Shown here piece by piece: positions 34,401 to 45,002 of a stretch of 64,000 nucleotides of DNA (its first letter is position 1; the number at the start of each line of letters is the position of its first letter). The stretch covers positions 28,247,501-28,311,500 of the forward strand of contig NC_057916.1 in the NCBI RefSeq assembly GCF_018873765.1. Reading direction: 5' to 3'. A program made the position numbers and the translations under genes. This DNA comes from Telopea speciosissima (lineage: Eukaryota; Streptophyta; Magnoliopsida; Proteales; Proteaceae). The notes under the pieces were generated by a model. The model saw only the letters and a list, made by a program, of their open reading frames with translations. It was not told where the DNA came from and did no database searches.

Positions 34401-36801
34401 GAATCAAGCTCTGCTCTGATTGCATCACAAAGGCTGGCGATGACATATGATTGTGGAAGTAACACTCGAAGTAGTGTACAACAACCTTATAAACCGAGTC
34501 ATCAGAGTACTGGAGGTACCCTAACCTAGGGTATATATCTCCAAAACGTAAGGAACTCGATCGAGAGCCACCGCTACTAGATGGTGCCCGTGGAACCGGC
34601 AAAGACATGTATGGCTGGGGGGCCGGGACCCCAAAAATGCTTTCCACAAAACCTGACTCAGTGTGTGAGTGTGACTGACCTTCATACTTATAGGCAGAGG
34701 GTAATGATGATGAAGAGCCGGCCTCTCCAAAGCCCCCAAACTGACCATACCCAGCATAGTGACTATACTCGGAACTGGTGCTCCCCGTGCCATATATTGA
34801 TGGTGTATGCCACTGCTCCCTATGATGAATACCACTCTCCATACTCAAGCCTCCAATACTGTCAGTCAAGCTCCTGATCGTGTCATCCAAGCTATCTTGC
34901 TGCTCCCCAGCTTGTTTTTTGAATTTCTGACATGAGCCTCTCGGCCCTCTCCTGTAGGCAACTCCACCATGGGCCTCATCCTGTGTGGCATGAGTGAATT
35001 GATTCTCTCCTGTGAAGTGCACTGGCTCAGGCTCACGCTCTGGCTCCTGGTAGTGATACCTCTCGCGCATACCCCCATCACCACCATCACCCCCGGCTGG
35101 ATCATCCCCATCATCATCATCACTACCAGCACCACCATCACCCTCGGGGGCCCCGGCTCAATCACCAAGCTTTGATTAGGAGCTTCAATCTTCAATGCAC
35201 CAAGCTTTGATGAGGTGCTGGAGGTGGGATTTGCCAAAAGAAGTGAAAAAAACCCCCAAAGATGGAGTTTTCCCCTTCACAAAGGCGAGACAGGCGAGAG
35301 AGAGGATATCTCGTCGAGACATGTAATTTTTGTACCATAAGTAAAGTCTGGTTTGACTGAGTCGAACCGAAACGAGATATAGAGCCGAGATCTCGAGATC
35401 TTGAAGTATTTGTGTATCACAAGGTGTCTTGTCTTGACACAAGGTGTCTTGTCTCGACATCCCACAAAACCGAGATCTCAGCGAGATCAAACCGAGATCT
35501 CAGCAAGATCTCGCCGAGATCTTGAACAATTGTCAACGTTTATAACATACACATGAACACATGCTATTCAGCTGCATCCCATTCTGTCAATCGCCTCCCC
35601 CCCCCCCCCCCCCCTTGATCAGTATATGGTGAAGGGACGACTGAATAGAGGTATTGGCCTATGGTTGCCTTCAGTAGCAATGGAAAGAAATGTTTCAAGA
35701 ACAATTAGTTCGCTGCCTTTTACAGGTTGTTTTGAAAGCCAGGCGTCTCCAAAAGGGAATAAAGAGGTCTTTGGGTGCTAACTTGGTAGATGCCAGACCA
35801 AGGGATTTTAAAACTTCAGCTGTGAACTTTGCTTCAACAATATCTTCAGCATGGGAAGTATTTCCAAAACCACAATTCGGACTTAGTAGTACCAGCTTTA
35901 AATACGCTTCAGTGGCAAGAATCTAGTGAGGATTGTAGTATGCATCAGGGCCAGAGAGACTTTCATTTGTCTCTCAGGAATTCCTCTAACCTCAGCTTCA
36001 AGAAATTTTCTCACTTTTGATCATTAATAAAATTAAAATCCATCAGTTCGAAAAAAATTAAAATCACATATTCAACTTTAGCCATACTATCATTCTTTCA
36101 GAAATGCACGCATCCTTACCCCCCCCCCCCCCCTTTCACGGAGAGGCTGCTTCCTGACTCGAACCTGTGACCACTAGGTTGCAATGGAGCAACCTTAATG
36201 TTGCACCGAGGTCCGCCCAAAATAAAGCTTACAAATTGCAGATAACAAAATGGAAGGCTCGAGTCAGAAAAATGATAAGGTCAAAGTACCACGTTGGGTG
36301 GGGGAGGTGGAGGAGGAGTACTATGTGTAAACATTCAACCTCCATCTAATTTGTGCTAAAGATTTCCCATCTATAACAATAACTTCTAATGCAGACTGTT
36401 TAAATTAGCTAGAAAATGACCCGCCAATAGTGGAGAATTCCAATTGACATACCCCTCCCGCCTCTCCCCCCACTAGAATTCCAATTGTTTCCTCCCAGAA
36501 AATCCCTCTCTTCTTCCTCACCCTCTTCTAGGTAGGCAGGCGTCATAGTCAGTTGGTTAGTAGGTAAGTGGTATCGGAAAACACAATCGCCAGTTCGCCC
36601 ATAATTTCTATTCAAAACCAGAAGCTAAATCTAACCCTAATCACCTCCCAAAAACGCGCACCACCACAAGACGTTTCCATCTCTAATCAGCAAAAAACAA
36701 CCAAGCATCTCTTTAATACACCAGACAAGAAATAGAATCCGAGTTTAATTAGTACCTGAAACTTGCGAAGGTGCCGAGCTCTCCACCACCCTCACGGGCA
36801 T
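22552..36801 (-). CDS. GID4: GID4 (Vid24 family), substrate receptor of the GID/CTLH E3 ubiquitin ligase
   Basis: Eight exons: 36801-36756, 32930-32875, 30731-30588, 25591-25518, 25327-25273, 25151-25089, 24997-24870 and 22630-22552, all GT-AG, in phase, giving 214 residues. It begins MPVRVVESSAPSQVSG, continues ANQGHALPPAFTLLSVGQ, then the beta-barrel of the Vid24 domain: RVNVRIQGCDLDHGYLCG, VVTFWEGEIVDTKNYTFFTG, RHWSKFPSF, VEVDGGKSLDLSNYPYVFM, RWKEQYFVNVGIDCGLTIAG, GSINGFYYDP and a C-terminal LELKSTNEGRSGFSF. In yeast and humans this domain binds N-terminal proline degrons and delivers clients to the GID/CTLH ligase; plant orthologues are well conserved. The frame is intact across all exons. 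Introns 1, 2, 3 and 7 are 2.1-5.0 kb and packed with hAT elements, LTRs and LINE/SINE pieces, while introns 4-6 are 91-190 bp. A promoter with similar sequence reappears beside a GID4 relic at 52899-53310. Confidence 0.93.
26135..26240 (+). mobile_element. RTE LINE 3' end fragment
   Basis: About 100 bp match the 3' end of the RTE LINE at 5180-5310: cttgtttcaaatatgacctc, gagctgtttggagggcaagg, then the tail gttgggataaggctgag followed by ttgttgttg. It lies in GID4 intron 3 and is a short, 5'-truncated insertion typical of LINE reverse transcription. Confidence 0.8.
26570..27817 (-). mobile_element. LTR-retrotransposon fragment: LTR (27385-27817), primer site and leader
   Basis: 27385-27817 begins on the minus strand TGATGCAGGAG and ends CCCATTA. 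Two bases further is the primer-binding site complement gctctgatacca (27371-27382). The sequence towards 26570 is a pyrimidine-rich leader. No polymerase region was found, so the element is incomplete. The LTR is interrupted by a long poly-G tract near 27475-27511. The end signature resembles that of the element at 45003-48683. Old fossil inside GID4 intron 3. Confidence 0.6.
28387..28416. repeat. (AT)n microsatellite
   Basis: A pure AT dinucleotide tract of about 15 units in GID4 intron 3. Confidence 0.9.
28990..30106 (+). mobile_element. Non-autonomous hAT element, copy A
   Basis: 1,117 bp flanked by a perfect 8-bp duplication AGTGAAGG (28982-28989 and 30107-30114), the size made by hAT transposases. 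Ends read CATAGTACAAAAACTTG and, inverted, CAATGTTTAAAATCTC. Both subterminal regions are dense in CGAGATTTCG and TTTCGGTC words. The interior (29331-29621) encodes 96 residues including FGDPYPRIGYLQHVDDDIYM, related to copy C, and DYDVAFICP, which recurs in copy E. No transposase core is present. Located in GID4 intron 3. Confidence 0.82.
31682..32589 (+). mobile_element. Non-autonomous hAT element, copy B
   Basis: About 0.9 kb with the family's subterminal words (gagatctcggcgag, ctcgactcg) at both sides and the right end gagttttagtaccttg. The interior at about 32080-32190 reads YMLAVEHYMQHYSHI, resembling the VYKVVVHYFE region of copy C. No clear 8-bp duplication was found, so the edges are approximate. 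Located in GID4 intron 2. Confidence 0.65.
33882..35531 (-). mobile_element. hAT element, copy C, with longest coding tail
   Basis: 1,650 bp flanked by gtcaatgt (33874-33881) and gtcaacgt (35532-35539), an 8-bp duplication with one change. The left end caaggttttaggtttcgg is the inverted form of the family's right end. The right side holds repeated ccgagatctcagcgagatc. The minus strand 35070-34321 carries an open frame of 249 residues: an acidic Gly/Asp-rich start, RRGPRG, a Ser/Gly/Tyr-rich middle, and FGDIYPRLGYLQYSDDSVYK, related to copy A. It resembles a low-complexity transposase tail; no DDE core is seen. Located in GID4 intron 1. Confidence 0.78.
36105..36225 (-). mobile_element. SINE fragment (tRNA-derived, Au-like)
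   Basis: The minus strand reads ggtgcaacattaaggttgct, ggtcacaggttcgagtcagg, cagcctctccgtgaaa, then a long poly-G and gtaaggatgcgtgc. It matches the SINE at 51446-51591 (ggttgcaggttcaaaac, cagcctctccgcgaa, gtaaggttgcgtac), but the 3' third is absent. The poly-G of about 16 replaces a run of four G in the other copy. GID4 intron 1. Confidence 0.7.
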
Positions 36802-37221
36802 CTTGCCGAACGATCAGTCAGACAAGGTCGAAGGAACAAAAACGGTACCTCGCGGCTATGCTCCTTGGTCTAAACCGCTCACCAGAGAAATCACAGATGG
36901 ACGGGAAGAAAATAAAAAGCAAAGCAAATCTCTCAAGAGGAGATCGACCACTGGTTCACCCGAAGACCAACCATCAACGTTCACCGGGCGGTCAGGACGG
37001 AATCCGAACCGTCTCCGGCTCGCTAGCACGGCGATCGAATATATTCCAGAGTTCCTCTTCGGAACCGGACGAGTGAGAGTTTGACCGTGTAAATATCAGT
37101 TCAGCGGGTGAAACCCGATTGGAATGAGACTAAACGGTTCAACCGGTTAGACTTCGGCCATCTTTGATGCTTTATAATCAAAACTCGCCTCGCGCGCTCT
37201 CATTTTTGCCTGTGTGGGAAG

Positions 37222-38256
37222 CATGGAATAAAAACTCGAACGAAACCTGTCGAAGCCATCGAGTTAACTTGGTTTCCTAGGTTTCTGAGACGAGTTGAAG
37301 GGGGATTTTATAAAATCCCTGGATTTGACCAGGTTTCGATGGTTTCGACCAATTTCGATCATATTTCGGTGGTTTCGACACATATGCCCATCGAAACTAG
37401 GGGAAACTTGGCTCGAAACTTGGACAGACAGGTATTTAAGCTAGAAACTGCCAGAAACCAGGACAAACATTTAGTTATGTCTAATATCATTTAAGTAAAT
37501 GTTTCATTTACTTAAGATAATATTCATAAATAAGCAAATACCCCCTATTTGAATTCAATAAAAATAGTTAAAAAGTCAAATTCCAAAAGGAAAAAAAGTC
37601 AACCCCCCAGTTCAAGAATAAAAACTGAATTTTCGACGGTAAGTGCAATTTTCAACTTTTTAATGCTGAGGTTTTTCTCAAATCTAAAAATTCCATAAAT
37701 GTCAATATGGCAAAACATTGCTAAAAACCAAAAGTGCGATAAAATATTCATTTGTTTTGATGTCCAAAAAAATATTTTCATTTAGAGTGATTTTGACAAC
37801 ATTCGCGCACACCAAATTAAGTTTGACCAGTACATAACTCCTTCAATATAAATTAGATTTAAGCAATCTTGGATTGATTGAAAAGCTATCAAAACAAAAC
37901 TTTCTAACAAATCCAAGATTACTTAAATCTCATTTATATTGAAGAAGTTATGTCCTAGTTAAACCTTATTTGATACCATGTCCAAGAACAATATACAGTA
38001 TCAAACTTGGATCAAAACCACAAGTAATATTTTTAGTGTTCTCTATGTGAAACTAATGCATTGATTGAGTTTAAAATGTCAAAAATAGGGTAGCACAACA
38101 AGAATTAGGGCAAAAAACCAACTTTTGGGCCTCGAAACCAATGTTCGAGTTAGTCTGGAGAAAGTCCCAAGTTTCGACTGAGATATGGTCGAAACCGAGA
38201 CGAACTCATTTTCTGACTGGTAGAAACCTAATTGAAACCCGAGTTTTAGAACCTTG
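37222..38256 (+). mobile_element. Non-autonomous hAT element, copy D
   Basis: 1,035 bp flanked by a perfect 8-bp duplication GTGGGAAG (37214-37221 and 38257-38264). Ends are CATGGAATAAAAACTCG and, inverted, CAAGGTTCTAAAACTCG. Subterminal words are TTTCGA and CGAAACC types instead of CGAGATCTCG. The middle (about 37850-37950) has an imperfect inverted repeat around aagcaatcttggattga / tccaagattacttaaatc. No coding match. It lies between GID4 and the hAT-derived gene relic. Confidence 0.82.
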
Positions 38257-38456
38257 GTGGGAAGAGTAGAAGCGTTTCAAACACACCAGAAAAATAATAC
38301 TAGTAAGTACCAATAATCTTTTCCTGTTTGGTTAATTTGTGAAGATGTCAAGCAATCATTGTTAGTCTGTTAGTACTTAGTAGACAAAGATCTTATTTGG
38401 GTCTTTATTGTTGATTGACGGATCGTGGTCTAGGCGGACCACGTCTAGAGACATAA

Positions 38457-38560
38457 CTGCCTAATCGCTTTGGAAATGAACGCCTTGCTGCATTGAATTT
38501 CCATCTTTTCATGAAGGTAAGGCGGTTATTTCCAAGGCGATTAGATGTGAGAGAGCGCGA
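38457..38560. repeat. Short hairpin repeat
   Basis: The arm 38459-38492 (ctgcctaatcgctttggaaa tgaacgcctt) is the inverse of 38518-38548 (aaggcggttatttccaaggc gattag), with few mismatches. Looks like a small MITE; no target duplication resolved. Confidence 0.5.
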
Positions 38561-38654
38561 CCGATTAGATTAGCGTTCTTAGATCCTTACTTTATTTTTT
38601 CCCCCTTTGAATAGGAACGACTTAGTTGTAGTTTAATATGGAATGGTTGCAACC

Positions 38655-39330
38655 CTGTTCGTTTGCAAGGATAAAATTTGAGTGGATTAGTGTAATACTT
38701 GAGAATGCTCAAGCAATAACAAGAATTGTATATTGTCATGCTTTGGTTCTAAATATTACAAGAAGATAAACATATGGGAAATATTTAGTACAACCAACTG
38801 AACCATTGGTTGCTCTTCAACAAACTTTATGAAGCATGGTTGATCTCAAAAGTTATATTTAGGCAATGTTTGCTTCACAGAAGTGGATGGACTGCCATTA
38901 TTCAAGAAACCAGATGGGATTGCAATGCTCAATATCATTTGTAGCGATTCTTTTCGGTCTTCATGTAGCACTGTTGTCTGTTTAACAGACCCACTCTCAA
39001 GAGTGTTCAGAAGGGTTAGTTGTAAGAAGAAGCCAGCAATGGGATACATTTATGCTTCCATGTAAAAATAAAAGAAGCAATAAAAAAAGGAACTGGTAAA
39101 GAAGAAGTTTTATTTGGTCTACTTATGGAGGAGCTGGGTTGGCTGCTTGGCTATAAGCGTTCTCAGTCAAGCTTGTAGTGCAAGTGTTTTCAAGCGAAAT
39201 CAGATATCTCTCAAACAAATCCATTACTAACAAGGGGTGTATTTTGAGGCTGGAAAGGGAAGTAGTTGGTCATGAGACTCTTGCAAGTTGATTTATGATT
39301 GTGAACAGGAAAGATTCATGGTGATGATAG
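38655..39330 (+). pseudogene. Decayed partial copy of the hAT-derived gene at 53801-56539
   Basis: The sequence follows the intact gene in order: aaatttgagtgg (parent 54877), acatatgggaaa (parent 54969), agaagtggatgg, then the readable block 38883-39061 whose protein keeps PDGIAMLNIICSDSF and PAMGYIYASM against PDGLALIDVIYSQAF and PAMGYIYEAM in the parent. Then aaagaagcaataaaaaaagg jumps straight to ggtctacttatggaggag, skipping about 520 bp of parent including the intron near 55600-55820. Stops and frameshifts are frequent, and the N-terminal half is missing. It lies divergent to GID4, as the intact gene lies divergent to a GID4 relic. Confidence 0.85.
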
Positions 39331-40055
39331 ATTAACTCATGACACAAAGTGTAGATTCAGCTAGGCAAGTTCCCTACCTCCAGAGCGTGACCATTTGAAA
39401 ACTCTTTCACCCAAGCTTAATGGGTATGTTCAGCGCTGCAAGCGCCCCCCTCCTTGTCTTAAGCATGTGTTTACAAGTTTACAGATATTAACTTCTTCCC
39501 CCCCGCCCCCTCTCCTCTCTCTTAAGCACTGGTGGTTCGCAGCTCGTTCCATTTGCCATTTGGAATAAAAGAAATAGGAGAATTTTTGCTCGATTATGCA
39601 CTAATGTTGGACAATTCCTAGAGATTTTGATGAACATTGGAGACCATTTCTCCTTTGAGATTTTGGTTTCTTGAAGCTATGTTTTCCCTTTCTTATCACA
39701 TGGTTAGTCTTTTGCTGTAAATGTACACTTTGTAAATGCTGTAAACATCTCCTACTAAACTCATTAATGACATTATTTTTTGGTGACAATAAAGAAAATG
39801 TTATAAGATTAAAGAATAGTTAAAATCTGAAGAATAATACCTACTGCATTAATAGCATCATTACCCTTACTACTGAGTAAGGGTTCAGGTTTAGGACTAA
39901 TATCCTTTTATTGTTGTTCCAAACCTCCATTGAAAAAGTGAAATTCTGAACGATAACTAAATGCTATGTGTTTGTATTTATGTGCATGTTGCATTAATGA
40001 ATATACAAAAATAGAGCAGATTTCTTACTCAACCTTTGTGGCATGTTTTACTGCA

Positions 40056-40245
40056 CAATGCAGATCATCTACGGCCCAGCTGCCCGTAGCAGCCTGTGCA
40101 GTGCAGACTGGGCTGCGTGCGCAATGACCGCCTTACCCCTTGCCCAACGCCTTGCCCGAGCGGGGGTAAGGCAGTCATTGCACACATGGCCCTGTCACGT
40201 CGCACAGGCTGCTACAGGTAGCTGGGCCGTAGGAGATCTGGATCC
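40056..40245. mobile_element. Foldback MITE with 9-bp target duplication
   Basis: 190 bp flanked by TTTACTGCA at 40047-40055 and again at 40246-40254. The arms are long inverted repeats: ctacggcccagctgcccgta near 40070 against tacctgtagctgggccgtag-type sequence near 40215-40233, and gcaatgaccgccttaccc against gggtaaggcagtcattgc. A 9-bp duplication and long arms suggest a MULE-related MITE. Confidence 0.8.
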
Positions 40246-42659
40246 TTTACTGCAAGCATGCCAAGGCAGCGACGTTGCAGCCAGGTGAGTACCCAAATTT
40301 AATGGACATGTTCATAACTTCATATTATCACCTAGTAATGCGTCAAATCCACTCAAATCTGACTTCCACTTATCATCATAATATTTCACAAATTGTTTGA
40401 AAACTTCAATTCTTTTCAAGACTTGGGATATTATAGACATCCAAAAAATGAAGAGAAGCCTGTTCTTGGTGGTCTATATGATTGCCAACTATAATTTGGC
40501 ATATGATCTATCTAAGAATTCCCTGCCTTTCAAATGAATGCTAAACAATTTCCCACATAAAACAAAAATAGATGCATGGAGAAGGTATTCGTAACAAGCA
40601 TTTAAGAACCCTTTTTCTAAGAGAAGTATGATCTACAGTCGAATACCAAAGCCGTTTGTTTGCTCACATTGAGATACCTGCCGATGACTGCAGAGCAAGA
40701 TCATCAACTGCTAATTGTCTTACAACAGAAAATTACATAAATATAAAAAAAAAAAATGGTTTGCAACACAATTGTTCGGGGGGCTGCCATAGCTCTGCAA
40801 CCAGTGGTGTAGGTGTGGTTAATAAAAGGTCAATGGCACAAGGTAAATCTATTCTGGCCTGTCCAGTAAATGTGTCATCCACATCCAGTGTCTAGGAGTG
40901 GATAATGTCCATAAGTTAGTCTACATTTCCTCTTTAACTCTGTGGGATATTAATCAAGAGTATATCAAACCCCCCCCCCCTCTCTTTGAGGAATAGAGAA
41001 TTTGAGTTTTTTTTGAGGAGGGGCGGGGGGGGGGGGGGGGAGGAGGATTTCATTCCATCAACAAGTTGAACCATGCTGGCATTAAATAAAAAAAGTTTAG
41101 TCAATGTGATCGAATAATCTGTGAACAAAAGAAAAAAAAATCAGCAATGAAAATCAAAATAAAATAAAGGATGAGGGATTGCTATTCTGCTCAACCACAA
41201 CATTTTTTGAGAGTTGGATGAGATACAATCATAAGGGCATTTCAGATACTTCAGACCATTGTGGTAATTATTCCAATTACAGGGTGTATTGTTCCAGACC
41301 ACGAATTCCCTTAGCTGGTCTACGAAGTAGAGTTTTTTTTGCCTAGAACAAAAAACCAAAAAAGAAAAAGAAAAAACATCGTATGGTTTGTAGGAAAACC
41401 ATGGGAATCAAGCAATTAGATGTTTTTTACACCTTACCTTGGAGAATCCCTATTTCAGTAACTTTTTGACAGCTCAATTGTGGTCTGATTTTTCAAACAA
41501 AGGTTTCATCAAGTTTTCCTGGTTGCTAAAATAACACTTAAAAAAGAGTCAAGTGAGTTCTACGCGAACTTTTCCGAACTGGAAAACATGGAAACAAAGA
41601 GAAAACACACATATAAACAACAAAAACAAACAAAATATTTTAAAAAGAGTTCATTAATAGGAAGAATTAGGAAAACATTCCAAAGAGGAACAGTTGAGTA
41701 ATTAAGTTGTATGAAGCATTTTTTTTTTGGCAAAACTGCATTGTCACATCTTAGAGCCATGATTATAAGATCGTTGCCAGAAAATTTTGAAACTGCGAAA
41801 CTTGTACCCAATACATGACAATCATGTTATAGTGAAACAGTTGGCAGTCAAGAATTATTCTCCAACTCAATCTTATCACATTAAAAGAAAAAGGAAAAAA
41901 AAAATGAAGAACGATGCAAACTTGAAACACAAAATTGTAGAACCAATGCCAATCTATTCATCTTAAGTACAGAACCATAAAGAACCAACACGATGAATAT
42001 GTTTATCCAAGCCCATCCATGCACTTCTATTGATGTCCATCGATGCGAGTCCTCTATGTGCAGTATGTTTCTCTTATACAGGCAGGTATATTCAGTTTCC
42101 ATTGTATGTTTACTGGAACCAGGGTGGAGCTTCATACAAATTAGGCGAGCGCAAGTACTTCATCTTCTAGGCTTTTTTTCCTACACATCAATACCTCCGA
42201 TTGAAAGTTGTGTTATTGCTGGTTGGAGTCATCACTTCATTGAAAACAGCTCCTGCTGTTCTGTATCTTTTCTACTTAACAAGATACGCATCATCATGGG
42301 GGTTCAGAAACAGGAATTCGTCCCTCGCAGAATTTACAAAGATCCTCCAAACTGTGTCCCTCACCAGTATGATGAAACACATAGGAAGCAGAATTCTGGC
42401 CTTCACCTATCATCCTAAAAAGACTTTTGAATTCACATAGCAACTAATGGTTTCAAAAGCACCTTCTTGGAGGTGGACTGCATGGAAATGTGTAGAAGGG
42501 AGTATTAGTCAAGCTAAAATAAAGGAAAGTTGTTGTTCAAGTCTCCTCCAACTGGAAAGGTTAAAATCTCCAGCATGGTTGTTCTGGTACAGAAGTTGCA
42601 ATGAACTCTTAATTATTGGCTCCAGAGAAGGGAGGTGATTGTGGTCCATTAGTTTGAGT

Positions 42660-43468
42660 CAAGGTACAAAAACTCGTCTCGAAGAGGTGTCTCGAGCAGG
42701 TCGAGATTCTCGAGATATCACCGAGATCTCGGCGAGATAGTGCATTTTTTTTTTCTTTCTGGTTTGATGTTTCGGTGGGCAAATGGCCATAGTTGGCTCC
42801 CAAACTTTAAGAGAAACTTTTTTAGACTTAATAAACATATTTAAATCTTCAAAATGTCAAAAAAAAACACCCAATTTTATGCTTTGGATTTGCACCCTTG
42901 GTTGGCAGTAAATGTTGAGTCCTCACGTAATATTTGCCTATACATATTGATTGAGTGCTATGAGACATAATGGGCAAATATAACAAGTAAATTATGCAAT
43001 AATGGATAAAGACACATAATATTGAATAATTATTTAAGACATAGTTAAGGACTTAAAGTAAAAACTACAAAGTACAGTGAACAATGCATGTTAAATAGAC
43101 ACCCAAGTACAATGAACAATACATATGTCATAGACACCATAATCTTCCATGTCCCCACAATACAATATTGTGAGTCTGTCTATTGATATGAACTATGACA
43201 TGCTGGATCAAGTCCACACATGGTCCGATGGAACCGACGTGCATTGTCTTCCATCTACATGACATATGAATGCTACATCATAGTGTTTGAGAAGAAACAA
43301 GAGTAGTTTCTTCTCAAGCAGGTCGAGATATCGGAGATTTTCGAGATTTCGCCAAAATTTCGACTGAAATATTCGAAACACTGCAGGTTTTAAGTTTCAT
43401 ATGTAATCTCGTCTCGAGGAGCTCGAGATTCTCGAGTTATTGAGATCTCGCCGAGAATTAGAACTATG
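42660..43468 (-). mobile_element. Non-autonomous hAT element, copy E
   Basis: 809 bp flanked by a perfect 8-bp duplication GTTTGAGT (42652-42659 and 43469-43476). Ends are CAAGGTACAAAAACTCG and, inverted, CATAGTTCTAATTCTCGG. Subterminal words are ctcgagattctcgag and gagatctcggcgag. The minus strand near 43270-43200 encodes YDVAFICHVD...QCTS, matching YDVAFICPIV...QCTS of copy A. Shorter than A; no transposase core. Confidence 0.83.
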
Positions 43469-45002
43469 GTTTGAGTTCAATATCAACCCAGAGCCCCAAA
43501 CAAGGTCCTTTAAGGCAGCTAAGCTCATCATCACTTGGGGGTTTTATGACACAAAAGCTCAAGGGCATAGCATCGGAGGCACCATACCAATGGTTATGGA
43601 GAGACAAGGAATCAATAGCTTACTATAGACATCACGCTGAAATTAACAAAGGGTCTCTATTGGAAAAGAAAGACAATGAACGGAGAAAGAAAAAACTGGC
43701 CATCATGTTGGGGAATTTCAGGGCACTAAATTGTACAATCATGGTTCTAATGCCAGATGTTAGACAGGCAGACTCGGAACAAAAGGGTCAGTGGGGCCCA
43801 CATGGGCTCCCCCTGGTCTCAGTAACCAAACTAACCTTTAGAGCATCAACATACGCTGCACAACTGCTTTAATCCATGACTCTCTCTCTCTCTCTCTCTG
43901 GTGGGGAGTAATTTGATTTCTTCTTCAAGGAATTGACAATTTCATAGTCATTACTTTTTAACTGGTTTAGATATATAGTTGATTTTATTCACTTAGATAT
44001 CGGTGTCTAGCTTAAATAACTGAATCAACTGAGGAATCAGGAAAGAGAAAGTAATATTCCCATAATTTTTCTTTAGGCCTTTATTTTTTGTTTGATTGAT
44101 TTTGGTATCAGATGTGAGTTTTTTCAACAAGCTACCTAACAAAACAAGAAGTGGTTAATCTCATGCAATTTGAGGTTTGTACTTGATATTTCACATTTTT
44201 TGAAAACATTACTCCCTAGAGAAGATCCAGGTCTAGCCCTGGGCCTTATATCTTATTGCATTGTCGAGTCCATGACCCTCTTCGGTAACTTTAATCTTGC
44301 TCCTGCTCATAGGTTGTGTGCCACACCTGATTTTAATAAAATCGAATGGCCCATTTAACAGAAACAAAATGCACTTAAAGTGCTGCTGGTTTATTCCTCT
44401 ATCGGATCCCTTTAACCTGATATGCTTTCAGAACTTTATGGGTAGTTCCTAGAGCTCTTTAGTGATATCACAGCAGAACCTGCCTATCTCTACCTCTTTT
44501 TTTTTTTTTTTTCTGATAATTTCCCCCTTTTGTCCTTATTTCTTGAAATTTTCCCTAACCACATCAAAAACTCTAATCCCACTCCTAACTCACCCTTAAA
44601 CATAGCTTCCCTTAATGTGTACAACCAATATCCTATGAACCCATCCATCAATTAGTCTTCAAAATAAGATCTTCCAGTGCATACCACCAAGGCAATTTTC
44701 AGTAATTAGAACTGGAATCAATAGAGTGAGGTGCAACCTGCATTAAAACCATGGATTGAGCAATTTGGAGAGGATTTGTTCTTTGATTTATTCTCCTACA
44801 ATTTTGGGAGCTCTCACATTATCTTTTAATTCAATAGTTTTAAGACATGCAATAAAAGCATTTAGATGAACATGACCTTTTTATTAGTTTTGATGGTCTG
44901 ATAAGCTAGTTCTCCTTTTTCTAACCTATGTGAGACTCCTTCACAGGGGCATGAACTACCCCCTCGCTTTTTGATAGGCTGTCTACTTCAAAAAGTTCAT
45001 TT

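Larger units (their letters stand above)
39331..45002. other. Region between the hAT-gene relic and the LTR element
   Basis: Contains two transposons listed separately (40056-40245 and 42660-43468). Otherwise no gene recognised. 42201-42440 has an open frame with a hydrophobic start (VVLLLVGVITSLKTAPAVLY) and FRNRNSSLAEFTKILQTVS, which looks like a fragment of a membrane protein; it has no visible start context or splice partners. Poly-C/poly-G tracts at 40972-40980 and 41024-41041; CT tract at 43879-43899. Confidence 0.5.

Noticed and set aside
34866-35237. Minus-strand open frame rich in Met and Val
   Set aside because: An alternate frame over the Asp/Gly-coding repeat of hAT copy C; composition is that of a shifted GAT/GGT repeat.
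29000-35530. CRISPR-like array suggested by repeated CGAGAT words
   Set aside because: Words are short, irregularly spaced, palindromic and confined to transposon ends in a plant genome; no spacers of constant length.
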